Origin: Oryzias latipes
Taxonomy: Eukaryota > Chordata > Actinopteri > Beloniformes > Adrianichthyidae
Assembly: GCF_002234675.1 (NCBI RefSeq)
Contig: NC_019862.2
Span: 28,905,889 to 28,969,888 of the forward strand
DNA: 64,000 nucleotides
Direction of reading: 5' to 3'
Positions within the stretch are counted from its first letter, which is position 1, and each line of letters begins with the position of its first letter. This document shows, piece after piece, positions 1 through 12,794 of this stretch. Below the pieces are notes generated by a model. The model was not told the DNA's origin, did no database searches, and saw nothing but the letters and a program-made list of their open reading frames with translations. Both the position numbers and the translations under genes were made by a program.

Positions 1-930
1 ATCTCTGAATGATCTCATAAAACCCACACATGGAGACATGCTTACTGATTTTTTTCTAGAGCTCTGCAAAAAAACAAACCTGATCTCTCAACATCATCCG
101 GGTCTTGCATTGACTGTAAATTCAGGAGGATTCGGGATACCTTTATTGTCATATTGTCATTCCACCACAGGGTTAAAACTAAATTTGTGCCTCTGGTCCC
201 GGGCCAGCTGTTTACAATGCGATTATGACAGGAAGATAGAGACGCATCAGTGTGATTTTATTACGATTTCTATGGATTCTTTCACCGTTTCTATGATTAT
301 TGCACAGAAATTTAGTATAGAAGGAAAATAAACAACATAGCACAGAGCTCAGCAGTCTTGCTTCTGGGAATATGATATGAAATTCCCGCCATAACCCCTA
401 ACTACTAAAAAACTAGTGCGGGACTATGTAGTGCTATGAATTTTAAAAGCAATTCGGACTCAACGCTCACTACTTTTTTTTTTTTTTAAACGACGGATAA
501 GACGTCTTCGATTGAACGAAGTTAAAAACTCACTGATTTGAGCGTATTGCAACGATTATTTATGAGTCCACTGTCTTCCGAAGATAAAAACGTTGATGGT
601 TTATCAAAAAAAATACATTTAAACGCATTTTTGGCAGAAATTGTTCAGACGCATTGCATTGTGGTTTTGTGCTTTTTGCAGAGACTTCTGGGAAATTTCC
701 AAGGCACTGGATTTTGAAATTGTAGATTTGGACAGCAATACAAAATGGCTAACGCCCTATATAGTACACTATATAGCGAGCAGTGAAGGAACCATACAGT
801 CAATGCTTCCCTGTTAGCAATGAGGCTAAAACCTTTTAACAGTAGTTTCTGCCTTACACATCTGGAGGGTTTAGTTTATGAACAATTTTTTTAACCAGCG
901 TCAAGCAGTAAATTTGACGCACGTCGACGT
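1..930. other. No gene recognised
   Basis: AT-rich intergenic DNA with a short homopolymer T run near 475-487. No open frame here resembles a known protein, and no clear repeat ends are visible. Confidence 0.5.
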
Positions 931-935
931 GAATG

Positions 936-1617
936 CGTACACACCGGGACGAATATTCGCCAGGCGTTATTTGCCAGCGTTTTTCGCCACGTTTTTTGTG
1001 TTCACACCCAGGCGATTTTTGCTGACGATGAGCCGAGCGAACATGCAATTTCATTCCCTGCCATTAGATGGCGCTTAATGTAAAACAGAAATGCTCCTGT
1101 ACACAAGGTGGCGCTGCGCAACTTTACGCTTCTTAAAGTCGCTTTTCCCTCAGAAGAAGAGAGCAAGTATTTACGCGCTTGTCAGAATCAAACAAAGAAA
1201 ACATGAATATTTCAAGCACCAGTAGCTCCAACTGGTGCTTGGTTCGGGGATATTTTAGAATGTCCGTCATTATTTCTTTGCAGCAGTGTAGACGCTACTT
1301 GGCGTCTATCTTCTTCGCTGGTATGTGTGCTCAGCAAGGCAGTTTTGTGTTTGAGCGCCCCCAAGTTGTGTTTCACTGTAACTTCAGAAGCTCCAGACAC
1401 GTGTGCAAAAGCGCCATTCTCATTGGTCGTATAGTTTTTGACGCGGCGCGTCAAACCAAAAAAACGAACCCGAGGCGTTTTTTAAAAAGTGACGCTTTGA
1501 CGCGTGGCATTTTTTCGCGTCGGTGTGCACACTCACATTGGTGCCCCTTTGTTTAGTCACGAGGCGTTAAACGTCGGTGAATATCGCGCGCGAAATTCTT
1601 CCCGGTGTGAACAGGCC
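936..1617. mobile_element. Non-autonomous element with imperfect terminal inverted repeats
   Basis: The left end reads ACACCGGGACGAATATTCG (from about 940) and the right end, reverse complemented, reads TTCACACCGGGAAGAATTTCG. The body is CpG-rich and holds only short frames with no recognisable protein. The TTCACACC-type ends resemble those of other repeats in this window (6,628-7,490 and the 12.8, 24.2 and 30.3 kb copies). The superfamily is not determined, and the exact ends and target duplication are uncertain. Confidence 0.5.
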
Positions 1618-1684
1618 TTGAATCGTGCTCTGTGTGAGCGTAAACACACGCCTGACTTAGCGGAGTCACGCTTTTCTCCCAAAC

Positions 1685-1787
1685 GTGCGACTTATGTATG
1701 ATTTTTTTTCTCCTCTTCTTTGTTATGCATTTTGTTTGCTGCTGCGACTTATACTCCAGAGTGACTTATACTCCGAAAAATACAGTT
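1685..1787 (+). repeat. Terminal fragment of the GCGACTTATACTCC repeat family
   Basis: It contains TGCGACTTATACTCC followed by TGACTTATACTCCGAAAAATAC. The layout, including the T-rich stretch and ATGCATTTT, matches the right end of the inverted-repeat element at 33,517-34,151. It is a truncated copy without its left half. Confidence 0.6.
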
Positions 1788-1924
1788 TCTTTGCTTTCTC
1801 AGGAAATGAAGGTAAGTTGGGAGAAAGTAGCAGAAAGGCCAGAGCATCACAACAAAGATGAGATGCTTCCGTGATGAGAGCAACAAAAGAGATACCTTAA
1901 ATACAAAACAAACCTAAATGAGAC

Positions 1925-2140
1925 AATTTAAGTTGACTTGGGGGGAGCGGTGAGCTGCAGACGAGCTGCACTTGGGCACCATTTGGTGGTTCAATCCCCC
2001 AATCCAACCCCCTTAATTAAGGGATCACATTGGGTCCCATTTTTAAGGTCTTTGGGATGACTCGGTCTGAATTAGAACCCAGGACCTTCCAGTTACAGGG
2101 GGGGACACTCTAACCACAAGGCCACTGAGCTGGTGTCAGC
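1925..2140 (-). mobile_element. tRNA-derived SINE (minus strand)
   Basis: Read on the minus strand from about 2,140, the sequence begins with a tRNA-like head. A box A-like GTGGTTAGAGTG lies in 2,102-2,123, and a box B-like GGTTCTAATTC lies at 2,079-2,069. A non-tRNA tail follows toward 1,930. This is the layout of a Pol III-transcribed SINE. A related tail fragment occurs at 17,530-17,580. It is not a functional tRNA, because no cloverleaf is preserved. Confidence 0.6.
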
Positions 2141-2144
2141 TGGG

Positions 2145-3925
2145 ACTTCTCAGGGGAAGCCACAGCAATGACCAGCATAACATTTACGTCTATGCTTTCC
2201 CTGCTGTAAAGAGAAGGCTTTTCTCTTGGCTTTGGGTGGAGGATTGAATGCAATAGCTGACTCTTTTCCTGTCTCTCTCTCTTTTTCTTTACTGTTGTTC
2301 TCTGCAGAACATAGACTATCAGACGCGTCTGTTTGCAGGTACAGTCTGGACGCTGTAGATTCACTTCTGTAATTTTAGAAAATAGATTCCCCAAAAGTTG
2401 CTGTGCTTTTTCCCCACCATAACAATCCTCACAGCCCCTACCCCGACCCCCTAACCAGTAATTCACTCAAAGTTACCTCTACACTCAGGTTCCATGAGCT
2501 TAGCATTCAGTTGTAACTTAAGAGAAAGTTGCATAACGGTCATTAATGTCCCAGTAGACCTGCTGAAACAAAGAGTCGCTTGTCTTCTCGCATTGAGCTG
2601 CTTTTCTTTATTTGCATTTCAGGTCAAATTAAGGCTGTTTTTAAGCGGGTGTCATCTAAAAAGTCCTTTCATATGTTCGAAGAATGAATTGTACCTTTGA
2701 GTGTTCTTTACTTTGTGTTTTTTTTAACTAAACATCTGCAGATTTTACTGCATCAGAGGATCAGTCCAGGTCACAAAGAGAAAACAGCCCCATTCTGTTG
2801 ATTATGTGAAAGACATAATTGCATACTTTGTACGATAAAGCAGTCAAACATACTTTAGATCTTTGCCGTTTGATCTAATCAGTCGGTTGACTCTACTTTT
2901 AGTTAGATGGAGCTCCTGGGGAAGAAGGAATCAGGGCGCCACTGAAAACCCACCAGAGGAGAAAGCAGTTATGCACAGAGTAGAAAGAAACCAGAGCACT
3001 ATAGGAACAGTTTTCTTTATCATAAAAGGACGAGATATTGAATAATGTTAAGTAAATACCTTCTTCACATGGGACAAAAAGGTTTATCGTAGAAAACAAT
3101 CTTCAGGAACAGTTTTCCATCAGCTGCTGTCCATCTGCATCCATAACAAACTGAAGGCCTGAAGGGCCTTTGGTTTGGAGCATCCGGTTTTCTGACACAA
3201 GGGAAGTGAAAACCACCAAACACAACCCAGGTTAGAGAGCAGTTGGGTCTCTGATTGGCCCACTCCCTGGAGTGAAGACCGGGGAGGTCTGTCAAATGAG
3301 GAGGAGTTGTGACTGCTAAGTAACTGCTGGTCATTACCGGCAGGCGTTCAGACCGGACAGCATGGGGTTGCAGCTCTGAACTCCAGCCTGCATGAACGTC
3401 GGTCTTTGTGACTTCCTGTTCCTGAGTGGAACAGACGCTCTGTGAGGCTGAGAGCAGCATGAACGCTGCCGCGGAGCACCTCACCGTTCTTCTGCAGCTA
3501 TTTGTCACCTTCACTCAGTGGACTTTTAGGAAATTCCTCAACATACAAACAGATTTCTTTCGCCAGTGATGATGTTTTGCTGAATTTCACGAGAAAATCC
3601 GACCTTGAAATTCAGTTTCAGTCCATCTATAATGATAACGATAAATATTGTTAATCAATTGTTTGACTCTTTGTGATCCCAAAAAGCTGTTGCACAGGAA
3701 TAGGTCCTGTCTGGTTTTGGTTAAGCTGCTGCTGCTGGTTCTTGGATCGTTGCAACGCAATACTTTGCATGGGTTAGTAGATCGGACAACAGCACCAACC
3801 AAACAGAAAAAGAAAGACGCCAGAGATAGGAATTATTCAAAACGTTGTCTTTATGATGGTTGCTTTCATAAATTGTGTTTTATACGCTCCGTTTGACAGA
3901 CAGAGAGAGGTGCAGTAATGACACA
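2145..3925. other. No gene recognised
   Basis: Mixed-composition intergenic DNA. A 149-codon minus-strand frame at 3,065-3,514 lacks any recognisable domain. No splice-linked exons could be assembled. Confidence 0.45.
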
Positions 3926-3929
3926 GAGG

Positions 3930-4042
3930 TGGTACTGTAGACACTTAAGTATCCGTATCAGAAAATACCGGCTATCGGTCACAGTTGCAGGGTAAAAATT
4001 GGTTATCGGTATCAGCCGTAAAAATGAAATCGGCCCATCCCT
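3930..4042. repeat. hAT-like transposon terminal fragment
   Basis: The stretch contains repeated ATCGGT/ATCAG motifs (TACCGGCTATCGGTCACAG, then GGTTATCGGTATCAGCCG) and ends in CGGCCCATCCCTAG. Ends of the CATCCCTA type are common on hAT-derived miniature elements of fish. There is no coding content. The superfamily assignment is inferred from the end motif only. Confidence 0.4.
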
Positions 4043-6620
4043 AGCTGTAATTACAGCAGAGAGGCGTTCTGGACTGGATTCCTTTTTATAAGCCTTTCTA
4101 ATGAAATTCCTGCTGGCCAGGCTGCCGCTGTGGCGGAGGCGGCAGCACGCAGGAAGAACAAAGCGTCCTCAGAAGGTTTGCGGCTCCGCTTCACGTCAGG
4201 GACGAGTTCAGGCGCTGCTCACCCGATTCTAAATGACCGTAGGTTGAGGGTTCGGTCTTCCATGTGCTGCATCATTCTGTTTGTTTTATGGAAATGTTTG
4301 CCTCACAGGTGTGATGGTCCCAAGTATGGCCTCAGAGTCCTCTGGTCTTTTCCAGAGTTAGGCCTCGAAGGTGAATACTCTGTGTGGAATTAGGCTGTTT
4401 GTGCCTGTAGAACCCAGTCGTGTCCGTCTCATCGTCTTTGTGTTTGCATTGTTTCATCCTGCTGACGGTCAAACACCACACTTTCCTGGTAGTCGGTCTT
4501 TGTTTTCCCGTGTTTGTTTGTGCTTGTGTGATCATGTTCAGGCTTTGTTTTACACCCCAGAAAGCCACTCCTGTTTAGTTTATGTCGTGTTTTCCTCCTT
4601 AGGTCACCTCTTCTATTTCTCAGGACTTTTCTGTGTCATTCAGTCTTACGGTTCAACCTGAAGAACCGCGGCATGTTAGCCTCCCGCCTGCTGCTCCTGC
4701 GTCCTGCATGACCCGAGGATGAAGTGGCTGTTCTGTTTTCTCTCCCCCAGCCCCGTCATGAATACTTTAATGTGCCTGTGTACTGATTGGCTGCCGCGGC
4801 CTCCGTCACTGCCTCCTCCGCTGCCGCCGCCGCTGTCCCCGCTGCCGCGGTCCGCCCTGCATGCTGAGCTGCTCAGTGCCTGGCACCTTTCTTTCCCTGA
4901 GCACCTGCCGCTGTCATTGGGCTTAAGCATGGCAGTCACGAGACGATTTTCTGCACTGTCAAGCTCCACGAGTGAAAGAGGCTCCAGCGGCTTCCTTCCT
5001 TCTGCCAACATCGTCACCTGTCTGCCATGAGTCGTGTCGTTTTTCCACAGTTTGTTTTTTAAGTGAAAATTATGAAGCAGAACGTTTGCACGTGTCTAAA
5101 AGCTGAAGCTCCAGTTTCACCTCTTGGATCTGCAGAATATTTGGTTGCATCCACTAAATCCTTGGAGGAAAAGTGTGAGGATATTTCCTGGTTTGTGTTG
5201 CTGTCAGGCTCAAAACGACAAATTGTTCAAATCCACTATTTCAAAACTCTGATTTCTGACAAATAGGACAATTCAGAGTTTATTTCTCCATTTTTGTGTA
5301 TCTTATGGAGTGGGGAAAGTCTGCCCCCTGCTGTGGAGGAGGGAGTACAACATCCTGCAGCTACAACTCTGTTATATTTACCAGCCCACTCCTTCAAATC
5401 TATCACTTTTATAAGTATTTTATTGTAGTGTCATGGGTTAAATAAATATGTACACTTTTACTTATAAATGCAATAGATTTTAGCTTATTTTCACATGAAG
5501 AAAGTTTGGCATTTGTGGCTCTTTCTTTTCAAACTTCAATCATAAAAAAACTTTAATCAGTTATTATCTTTTGTAGTGTATTGAAGCATGTGATTAAAAT
5601 AAAATCAGGAGTAATTCAAAGTCAATTATTAAAGAAATTGAACACGTGTTTTTGTATGACCTCATGTTCTGCCACATAAAAATGCATAATTTTCTGTTTC
5701 TCACCTGGGATGTCTTAACCTCCGATAATAATAATAATAGAGTCATATCAAACTAAATTTGTTTAAATTTCTGTGCAGGTTTTTTTTTTAAAACTTGGAC
5801 ACTGAGGAAAACCAAATTTATGTCAAGAAGTTGATCAAAAGTTTTTTTTGTTTAAGAAATTTCAACTAAAATGTGATTTAAAAGCACCTTTCCGTAAATT
5901 TTCAGAAAGCTCTTATTCTGAAAAATATTTAGAGGGTTATCACCCTCTACTAAAAATCAGAAACTAATGTCACATTTGAGGTGCTTTGGTCTGACGTGCT
6001 GGACGGTTATCTCCAGCTCAGTTTGAGGAAAGCAGGGAAAATCCCTGCGGAGCAGAAGTAAAGTGACGCCTGCAGTCTGCCTGAAAGCCCACCAGCAGCC
6101 TCCAGATAAGTAAATGTTCTGCAGAGATGGATGGATGCCAGCCACTCCATCATTCCTCGGAGGCTCTTTTGTTTGTGAACGTCCATCTGATCCTCTAATC
6201 GGAGCGTTTCCAGCCACAGAACATACCTGCTATCAACCAGCAGAATGCTTCAAAGAAGAAGCAGGAGGAAGTCTGGCAGTCCCACCACAGCAGCTCCGCC
6301 CTCTTTATTTCTTTGTCCCTCCACTTTATTTGGTGTAACCTCACTGTTGCTTCATGCTGTTTGTGTTGAGTTCAGGGTTACGCCTCCCTTTGTGCTCTCA
6401 CAGCAAGGAGGAGGTCGAACTGAGGAGCAATGATTTTAAATGCAAATATATTCTGGCTCTTCATATTAATCATTGTTTTATCTTTAAAGGTTTATTTCAT
6501 TGTTACATTTGTAGCTTCTAAAGTATCATATTTTACTAAAAAGAATCAGTCTTGTACATAAAATAACTTCCATCTAAAGGTATTTAACCTGAAATGAATA
6601 CAATTGGCAATTACAAATCA
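4043..6620. other. No gene recognised; GC-rich block at 4,680-5,030
   Basis: Mostly unremarkable DNA. The 4,680-5,030 block is strikingly GC-rich, with a CCGCCGCCGCCGCTG-type tract near 4,815-4,850. It is open on both strands (103 codons plus, 113 codons minus), but neither translation resembles a family I know. It could be an exon of an unrecognised gene or a regulatory CpG patch. The rest, 5,040-6,620, is AT-rich and featureless. Confidence 0.4.
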
Positions 6621-6627
6621 ATGTTGC

Positions 6628-7490
6628 GCTGCGTTTACGCCGAACATGATTCGTTTGCCAAATTCATGTCGACCGCCTCTCATTCGCCACGCTGCGAACT
6701 TGGTGCTTGACGCCTGTCCAAAAATGTGTTCATAGCTTGACGCCCCTGCCGCATGTGGGAGGAGCTTCCACCAGAAATTGCTAGCCTGATTGCTACATGT
6801 TGCATGGTCTGTGTTCTGCTCTTTTACAATCTATGGAAGTCCCAAAGGGACAAAAGATGAGAAACATAAGCAGTAGATCACTGGACAGCTAGACTCCTCC
6901 AAACTCACATTCCAAACAGGAAGTAGAGGTAAGGCATTTTCTATGGATGACGTCTCACCCGTTTTGTCCAGTGAAGAATGTCTATGGTACTCTTTTGTGT
7001 GTGTTTTTACTGATTACTAGCGCTTGTCCGCCACCTACAGTGAGATAAAACTTGATATGAAGAGTCAAAGTGGTGCACGGCCTGCAAATCTTGCTCCATA
7101 AATGCTCATCTTGGTGTCATATTAATCTGGCCGGGAATAAAACACAATTATTTGTTTGTCCATCATGATCATGTTTACAACGGTGGGTACTTCCGTGTTT
7201 TGAAACGCTGCATACACGAAATCCGAATCCCTGATTGATCACAACGCCACGTTGCCCTGATAAAGCATCAAAAAGGTAAATCCGTTGAACTTCCAGCGTG
7301 TGATCAATGAACGCCATAGTTGTATATGGAGTCCGCGCCCAAGCATGAAAATTGGCGTAGAGGTGCGCGATCACGAGTTTCCCCGATGCGGAAGTCCAAA
7401 ATTCTGGTCTATTTGCATTTGCATGGGTTTTTCATTGAAAGTGGCCACTTGAACACGAGTCAACGCAGCCGGTGTGAACGCAGCATCAGG
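6628..7490. mobile_element. Non-autonomous repeat, family A, long version
   Basis: The left end has GCTGCGTTTACGCCGAACA and the right end, reverse complemented, has GCTGCGTTCACACCGGCTG, an imperfect terminal inverted repeat. The interior at about 7,018 carries TACTAGCGCTTGTCCGCCAC followed by CTACAG, shared with copies near 12,850, 24,355 and 30,368. The part near 7,430 (TTTTTCATTGAAAGTGGCC) is shared with the same copies. It has no transposase. Confidence 0.5.
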
Positions 7491-7791
7491 GCCGGTTTAT
7501 ACTTCAAAGCGATTTGGAATCGCTTAAGTCGCTCCAATGGACTCTTAATGCAACTCAAGTAATTTGCAATCGTAGGGCCAGACATTTTTTTGGCTGATGA
7601 TGAAAACTTCAATGAAGAAGTTAAGAAATACCCAACTTCACACAGAGACAGAGAGAGCGGACATTTAGATCAGTTGCAGATCAACTTGAAGACCCTCTAG
7701 ACTAGAGAGGCTAACAGGTTTGAAATCTGTGATAGGTTCTTATCAGTGTGCTGTCCTTTCATTCATTTAATGGGGCTTACTCACCCTAGTT

Positions 7792-8002
7792 TAACCCTTG
7801 TGCTATCTTAGATGACCCCACTCTTACATTGACATGTTCTCCCTACCATGACAAAGGGGGATAAAGGTGGAAAGATTTCATGTAATCCATGGACACCAGT
7901 GAAGATCACAAAACATTGAAGAAAAAAGGTTCAGAGTACTGTCTAGTGGGTCTAGATGACCCAACTCCCAATAGTAAAGTGCCTAGGATAGCACAAGGGT
8001 TA
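7792..8002 (+). mobile_element. 210-bp MITE, copy 1
   Basis: The element begins TAACCCTTGTGCTATCTTAG and ends CTAGGATAGCACAAGGGTTA, so its ends are inverted repeats of about 18 bases bounded by TA. The interior is highly conserved between copies (CATGACAAAG, GGATAAAGGTGGAAAG, GTCTAGTGGGTCTAGATGAC). There are six copies in this window. The TA boundary fits Tc1/mariner-type mobilisation. It has no gene. Confidence 0.8.
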
Positions 8003-9110
8003 CAAGGCAATTTACCCAGCAAGAATTTGCTGTTTGCACAGACAAGACAACATCATTTTGCCTTTATGCAAAGATTAAAAAAAATCATAAAACAATCAAT
8101 ATTTATGAGTAAAAAAAATTAGATTAGGCTCTGAAAGAAAATCCAAATAATCTGCCAGTTCCTCTGCTGTAAGGATGATCTGCATCAGAGAATCCTGTTG
8201 TTGTACTAAGGTTTGAGGTCATGATTGTATAAAATGAAGACATTCGTTATCGTGTGATTGCTGTAGAGAGCTGGTGTCTCACCTTAACACATTTTTTTGT
8301 GTTTTTCCTTCATATTTGATGCTTTTGAAGACAATTTACTGAGTTGAAATGTGTTAATTTCTTTCTGACTTTGTGCATTCAGATGTTTGAACCTCTCAAA
8401 CCTCAACTTGGTTTTAATGTTTTCCTATATAAATCTGAAGGGGTGTTAGCTTCCTGGTTTATTCTTTTTTGTTTAATGATGTGTTTAACAGAAGAACATC
8501 ATTTCAACAGCATACCTCTCTGATACAGGATGATAATTTACCTTTTTAAGGTTTTAGTCATGTTGAGATTCACATGACTATTGTTTTTTTTTCTTCTCTA
8601 TAGTAGAACTAAAGATTTGTGTCTGCTTGCTCTGATCAATCCCATCTCTTTGTTTTTGTGCTGAACCTTTTCCCAGGATACCAAAGTAAGTTTTTCTCCT
8701 TCTTTTTTGATGGTGTGGTCTAGAAATGCAGCTGAAGTGAGAGACTCCTGTGGAGGATCTGAGCAGGCCAGTTGGGTTAAGACTGCATTTCTGCTGCTTG
8801 TTTCAACTGAAAGAAAATTCTGGATAACACTTAATAAAGACATGTTAAGGAAAATAAAGATGCAGGCGCCACTATAGACAGTTTATATATAAAAAGATCA
8901 CACTTTGATTTTTTAAAATTAGCTTTAATTATTGTAAACATGATACTCGTAATGTTATGAATCAGATTTGTCAATAACTTATCCCTCCACGTGAAAATGA
9001 AAGCTCCCATGGGTAAACTGAGTGGACTCTACTGAGGTGACTCATAACACTGAAGCACAGAGGTGGCAGGATGATAATGTGGGACAGGATTAGTGCAAGA
9101 AAAGTCCCAC
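8003..9110. other. No gene recognised
   Basis: AT-rich intergenic DNA. I see no domain-bearing frame, RNA gene or repeat ends. Confidence 0.5.
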
Positions 9111-9119
9111 TCCAATGAA

Positions 9120-9262
9120 AATTGTCATAGGTGTTTAACATGGTTTTTTGCGTCATTCTTTGGATGGTTAAGGACATCTATAAAGAAAATTAAGCTTAAA
9201 ATTGTATTTCTAAGTATTTCTTAATATAAATGGTTGTGAATCAGGAGCAGATGAAAACATGA
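9120..9262 (-). repeat. Partial copy of dispersed repeat family B
   Basis: It shares the string GGTTGTGAATCAGGAGCAGATG and the neighbouring stepwise AAGTATTTCT motif with the end of the copy at 55,040-55,490 (same orientation). The rest of that repeat is missing here. Confidence 0.45.
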
Positions 9263-9264
9263 GA

Positions 9265-11150
9265 ATGCTTTGACAATACATTAACAGAGTAAGTCTTTAA
9301 GTAGTTACATTTAAAATGTCATGTTTGTAAATGAATCAATAGTGGTTTCATCGTTGGACCGCAAAAAGAATACACATGAAAAATGAGTATCCACCTTAAA
9401 AAATAGTTTTTAATGAACAAAAGACAGATTAGGACAAACCAATTAGCAGATGTACACTAAATTTGAACATTTGAATCTGAACAGGAAACAACAGTCATTT
9501 AGATCAAAGAAATGCAGTCAATGATTTGAACAAAACTGAATAAAAATGTCCTCACTTCTGTTGTATTTCATAAGTGTTGTCTGTGTGGAATGTCTTTAAA
9601 TTGTGCGTTTCACCTTGTTGGTGTTTGTGTGACACTTGAACAAATAGTTCTGCATCGGTTTTACATCAACTGATGAGGAGCCGGTTCTTCAGCACGTCCG
9701 TCAGCATGGAAGGTGCTGGTGACCCTGAAAGTGTTCAGGAGTCCTTGAACGTGTCACGATAAAGAGTGTGAACCCTGAGGAAGTCTTGTTTCCAAGCTGC
9801 ACAGTTGTGAGCGTGTTGCCGTCATCGTTTGAGCCAAGCTGCGGGTCTGAGGAGTTTCACTGCGACTGTGGTTCCTCTTCCTGCAGGAAGCAGAGACTCC
9901 ACGCAGTGTCCTGGAGGAAATCGGACTCACATAAGAATTAAAAGCCCCCCTGCCCTCCTCTTCTGCCTCATGGGTCTTCACTCGCGAGCTAGAAACATCA
10001 CAGTCACTGTTTCCATCAGAGTTCCAGTGTTTATGTACAGCCATGTAGCACTTTTTACCTGCTTATGCTTCTATTGTTGAATCGCTTGCTAAAGCAAATG
10101 CAGCAGCGTTTTGAGCTGGTGGAGCTCTCTGGCTGAATCTGTATTGGATACATTTTTTTATGGAGTAAAGTCCGGATTTTAAAAGATCTTTGTCCAGGTC
10201 ACTAAAAGGTCGTGTTTTAAGGTTAAAGCGAAAGTATGACATGATAAAAGCCAAAGAGTATTGTCTTATCTGCTGAATTCTTGATCATGTTTCAGGTGTT
10301 TACACACCTCTGCTGCAAAGTGGTTCTTAAGGTGGAATTTTCTATGTCTGTCATTCTGACAGCTGAACTTAACTGGATGCTGAACGCCTTAAACCGCCAA
10401 TTGGTTCTAAAAAAAAACACGGTTGCATCGTCACACTGAAGCCAGTAAATAAATGCACCTTAATGATTTTATTGTTGTGATTATAGAAGCCGAGGAAACT
10501 GTTCATTAAAACTGTGATTTGTATTCATTTGTCTTAAAATCCTTTTAATTTAAAACCATTTTGTGACTGATAATAATCAAACATAAAAGCTACCTTTGAA
10601 CACAAAACTCTCAGATTACAGACTGGAATCAATTTTCTTTTTTTTTTTTGTAAAATCTTTTGGTCAGGTTAATAAACAAGGTTTTCCTTCTTCCTATTCC
10701 TTTTATTATTATTTTCTTTAAATGAAGATTCAATAGAGTACAAAACTCTAAACAGACAGGAAGTTGATCACAGTTTTTTGTGAAGCAGATTTCACAATAC
10801 CTTAAAGGATTCAAATTAAGAGACAAAACAAAAACATATTTTAATGTAATTTTATTTATTGTATTTTTATTTTATTTTGAAGATTTACAGGTACATATAG
10901 TACACTTAGCTTAGTAACTACACTATACAATGTTGGAAGTTTTGACTGTGACATGAGGTCCACTGTGATTCCTTAAAGTCTACATTTGATCAGACATAAA
11001 ATCATATTTTCACATTAATATATGGAAGAAGACATAGATAAAGGGGATCCCCTGTACGATAAAAAAATGACCCCCAGTACTTCTCATGCATCAAACAGCA
11101 TAGTCAGGGATAGATCTCCTCTTTTTGCAATGATGTTTAGAAGAAGGAAA
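9265..11150. other. No gene recognised
   Basis: AT-rich DNA with a poly-T tract near 10,638-10,650. Short frames at 9,754-10,080 on both strands mirror each other and have no recognisable homology. Confidence 0.5.
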
Positions 11151-11184
11151 TGCTGTAAACAAAGAGAAAACTCCAAAAATAAAG

Positions 11185-12010
11185 TTACAAATCATTTATT
11201 TTCCCTAATAAACAAAATGCAAAAGAGAAATCTGAATACTTGGTCTTTCCACCCTTTGCCTTCAATACAGCATCAGTTCTTCTAGGTTCACTTGAACACA
11301 GTTTTTGAAGGGACTCAGCTGGTAGGTTGTTCCAAACATCTCGGAGAACTAAACTCAGATCTTCTGTGGAAGTAGGCGTCCTCACGTTCTTCTGTCTCTC
11401 CATGAAGTCCCAGAAACCCTCCATGATCCTTGGATTAGGGCTCGGTGGTCCATGCCGTCCCCTCCAGAACTTCTTCTTCACCTTTACACTGAAAACAGTC
11501 CTTAATGTCTTTGGCTTTATGTTTGGGGTTTCTGTCCCGCTGAATAATAAATATAGGGCCAGTTATACAAATCGCATGATGGGTAAGTATCTGCCTGGAT
11601 CTCTCAGCATGGAAAACCTCATTAGTCCGGACCAAATTTCCAACTCAATTTGCTGAAGTGCAGCTCCAAAAAGTCCAAGAAACCTCCACCTTGTTTCACT
11701 GTTGTCTGATGACACTCAGTATTGTTCTCTGCCATTATTTCTCCACTTTCGTTTCTACATTTTCCTCCATATTTGAGTCGCTTGGTCTTGTTTCCATGTC
11801 AGAGGTTTGGTGTTTTGGCTGCGTCTCTTCCCTGAAGATCACTTCTAGCTGTGACGTGAGACCGTCTTGCTCAGCTCCATCTTGGTGAGGTTGAGAAAGT
11901 TTCTGTTTCACTTCATGACTGGATTTGAATGTATATGCCAGACAAAGGCAAAAGTAATAAACATTGAGAACTTTTGTTTGCTCGCTTTGCATTTTGTAAA
12001 TGAATAAAAA
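11185..12010 (-). pseudogene. Degraded Tc1-like transposase
   Basis: Read on the minus strand, this is a decayed Tc1/mariner transposase. The frame 11,481-11,185 keeps the C-terminal landmarks WNNLPAESLQKLC and AVLKAKGG, typical of fish Tc1 transposases, preceded by a decayed catalytic-region stretch containing FWDFMERQK. Upstream minus-strand parts (to about 12,010) continue in different frames, so frameshifts and stops break the gene. It cannot encode an active enzyme. It lies about 5 kb upstream of the shroom2 first exon. Confidence 0.75.
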
Positions 12011-12480
12011 CAAACATTCTTTACATTTTGGAACAATTTTTCTGTTTCTGTGACAGCATGACAGAAGTATATGACATTGTATACAGTGTATACATTAGTT
12101 ATACATGTCTTATAATCTGTTGATTAGTTTGTGAACAGTTAGTGGAAACACCATTATGGCCATATTTAGTTGTTATTTTGGTTTTTAAAAAAAAGATGAT
12201 TCACTGAGATGAAGGTCCTGAGCTGTTTCCTGTTGTTCTGTCATCACTGTTTGACACTGAATCCCTCTTTTAGGATTCTTAAACTGGAGAATTAGGACAC
12301 AGAAAACTTCTTGTTCCTTTGGTCAAAAATAAAAATAAACAAAAAAGAATTACAGACAATGCTCTTTTAGAATAAGGTCTTACATGCTGCAAAGTGGTTA
12401 TTCTGACCTAACAACACAGAAACCCAGGTATACCTGACTTCAGCGAATCTTAATAAAAAACACACACAGATCTGAAGACA
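12011..12480. other. No gene recognised
   Basis: AT-rich DNA between the Tc1 relic and an L2-like fragment. No feature is seen. Confidence 0.5.
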
Positions 12481-12482
12481 TA

Positions 12483-12747
12483 CCACATCCATCCATTCAG
12501 TTTTAAAACCCATTTTGTCCCTTTCGGGGTCACTTGGGTGCCGGAGCCTAACCACTCGTGGGCAAAGGCAGGGTACACCTTGGACAGGTCGCCAGTCTGT
12601 CGCAGTGCCACGATGACACACCCACACACACCAAGAGACAAAAACATCAGGTCCCCTGTTGGTGATTCCGTATCAGGTTCCCCAGCCAGCACCTGAAACA
12701 GGGCCCTCTTGATGTGAGGTACGAGCGCTAACCACTGCACCACTGCA
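12483..12747. repeat. L2-like/tRNA-like dispersed repeat fragment
   Basis: It contains the widespread fish repeat landmarks CCATCCATCC, GGACAGGTCGCCAGTCTGTC and GAGCGCTAACCACTGCACCA. The same landmarks recur at 24,800-25,010 and 60,662-60,972. The family assignment (3' ends of L2-type LINEs or derived SINEs) is from general knowledge and is not certain. Confidence 0.5.
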
Positions 12748-12794
12748 CCAAGACAAACCAGTCTTCTGAAAATGCAAACGCAGTGGGTTGGGGT

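Noticed and set aside
3065..3514. 149-codon minus-strand frame
   Set aside because: No recognisable domain or splice partners; the length is compatible with chance.
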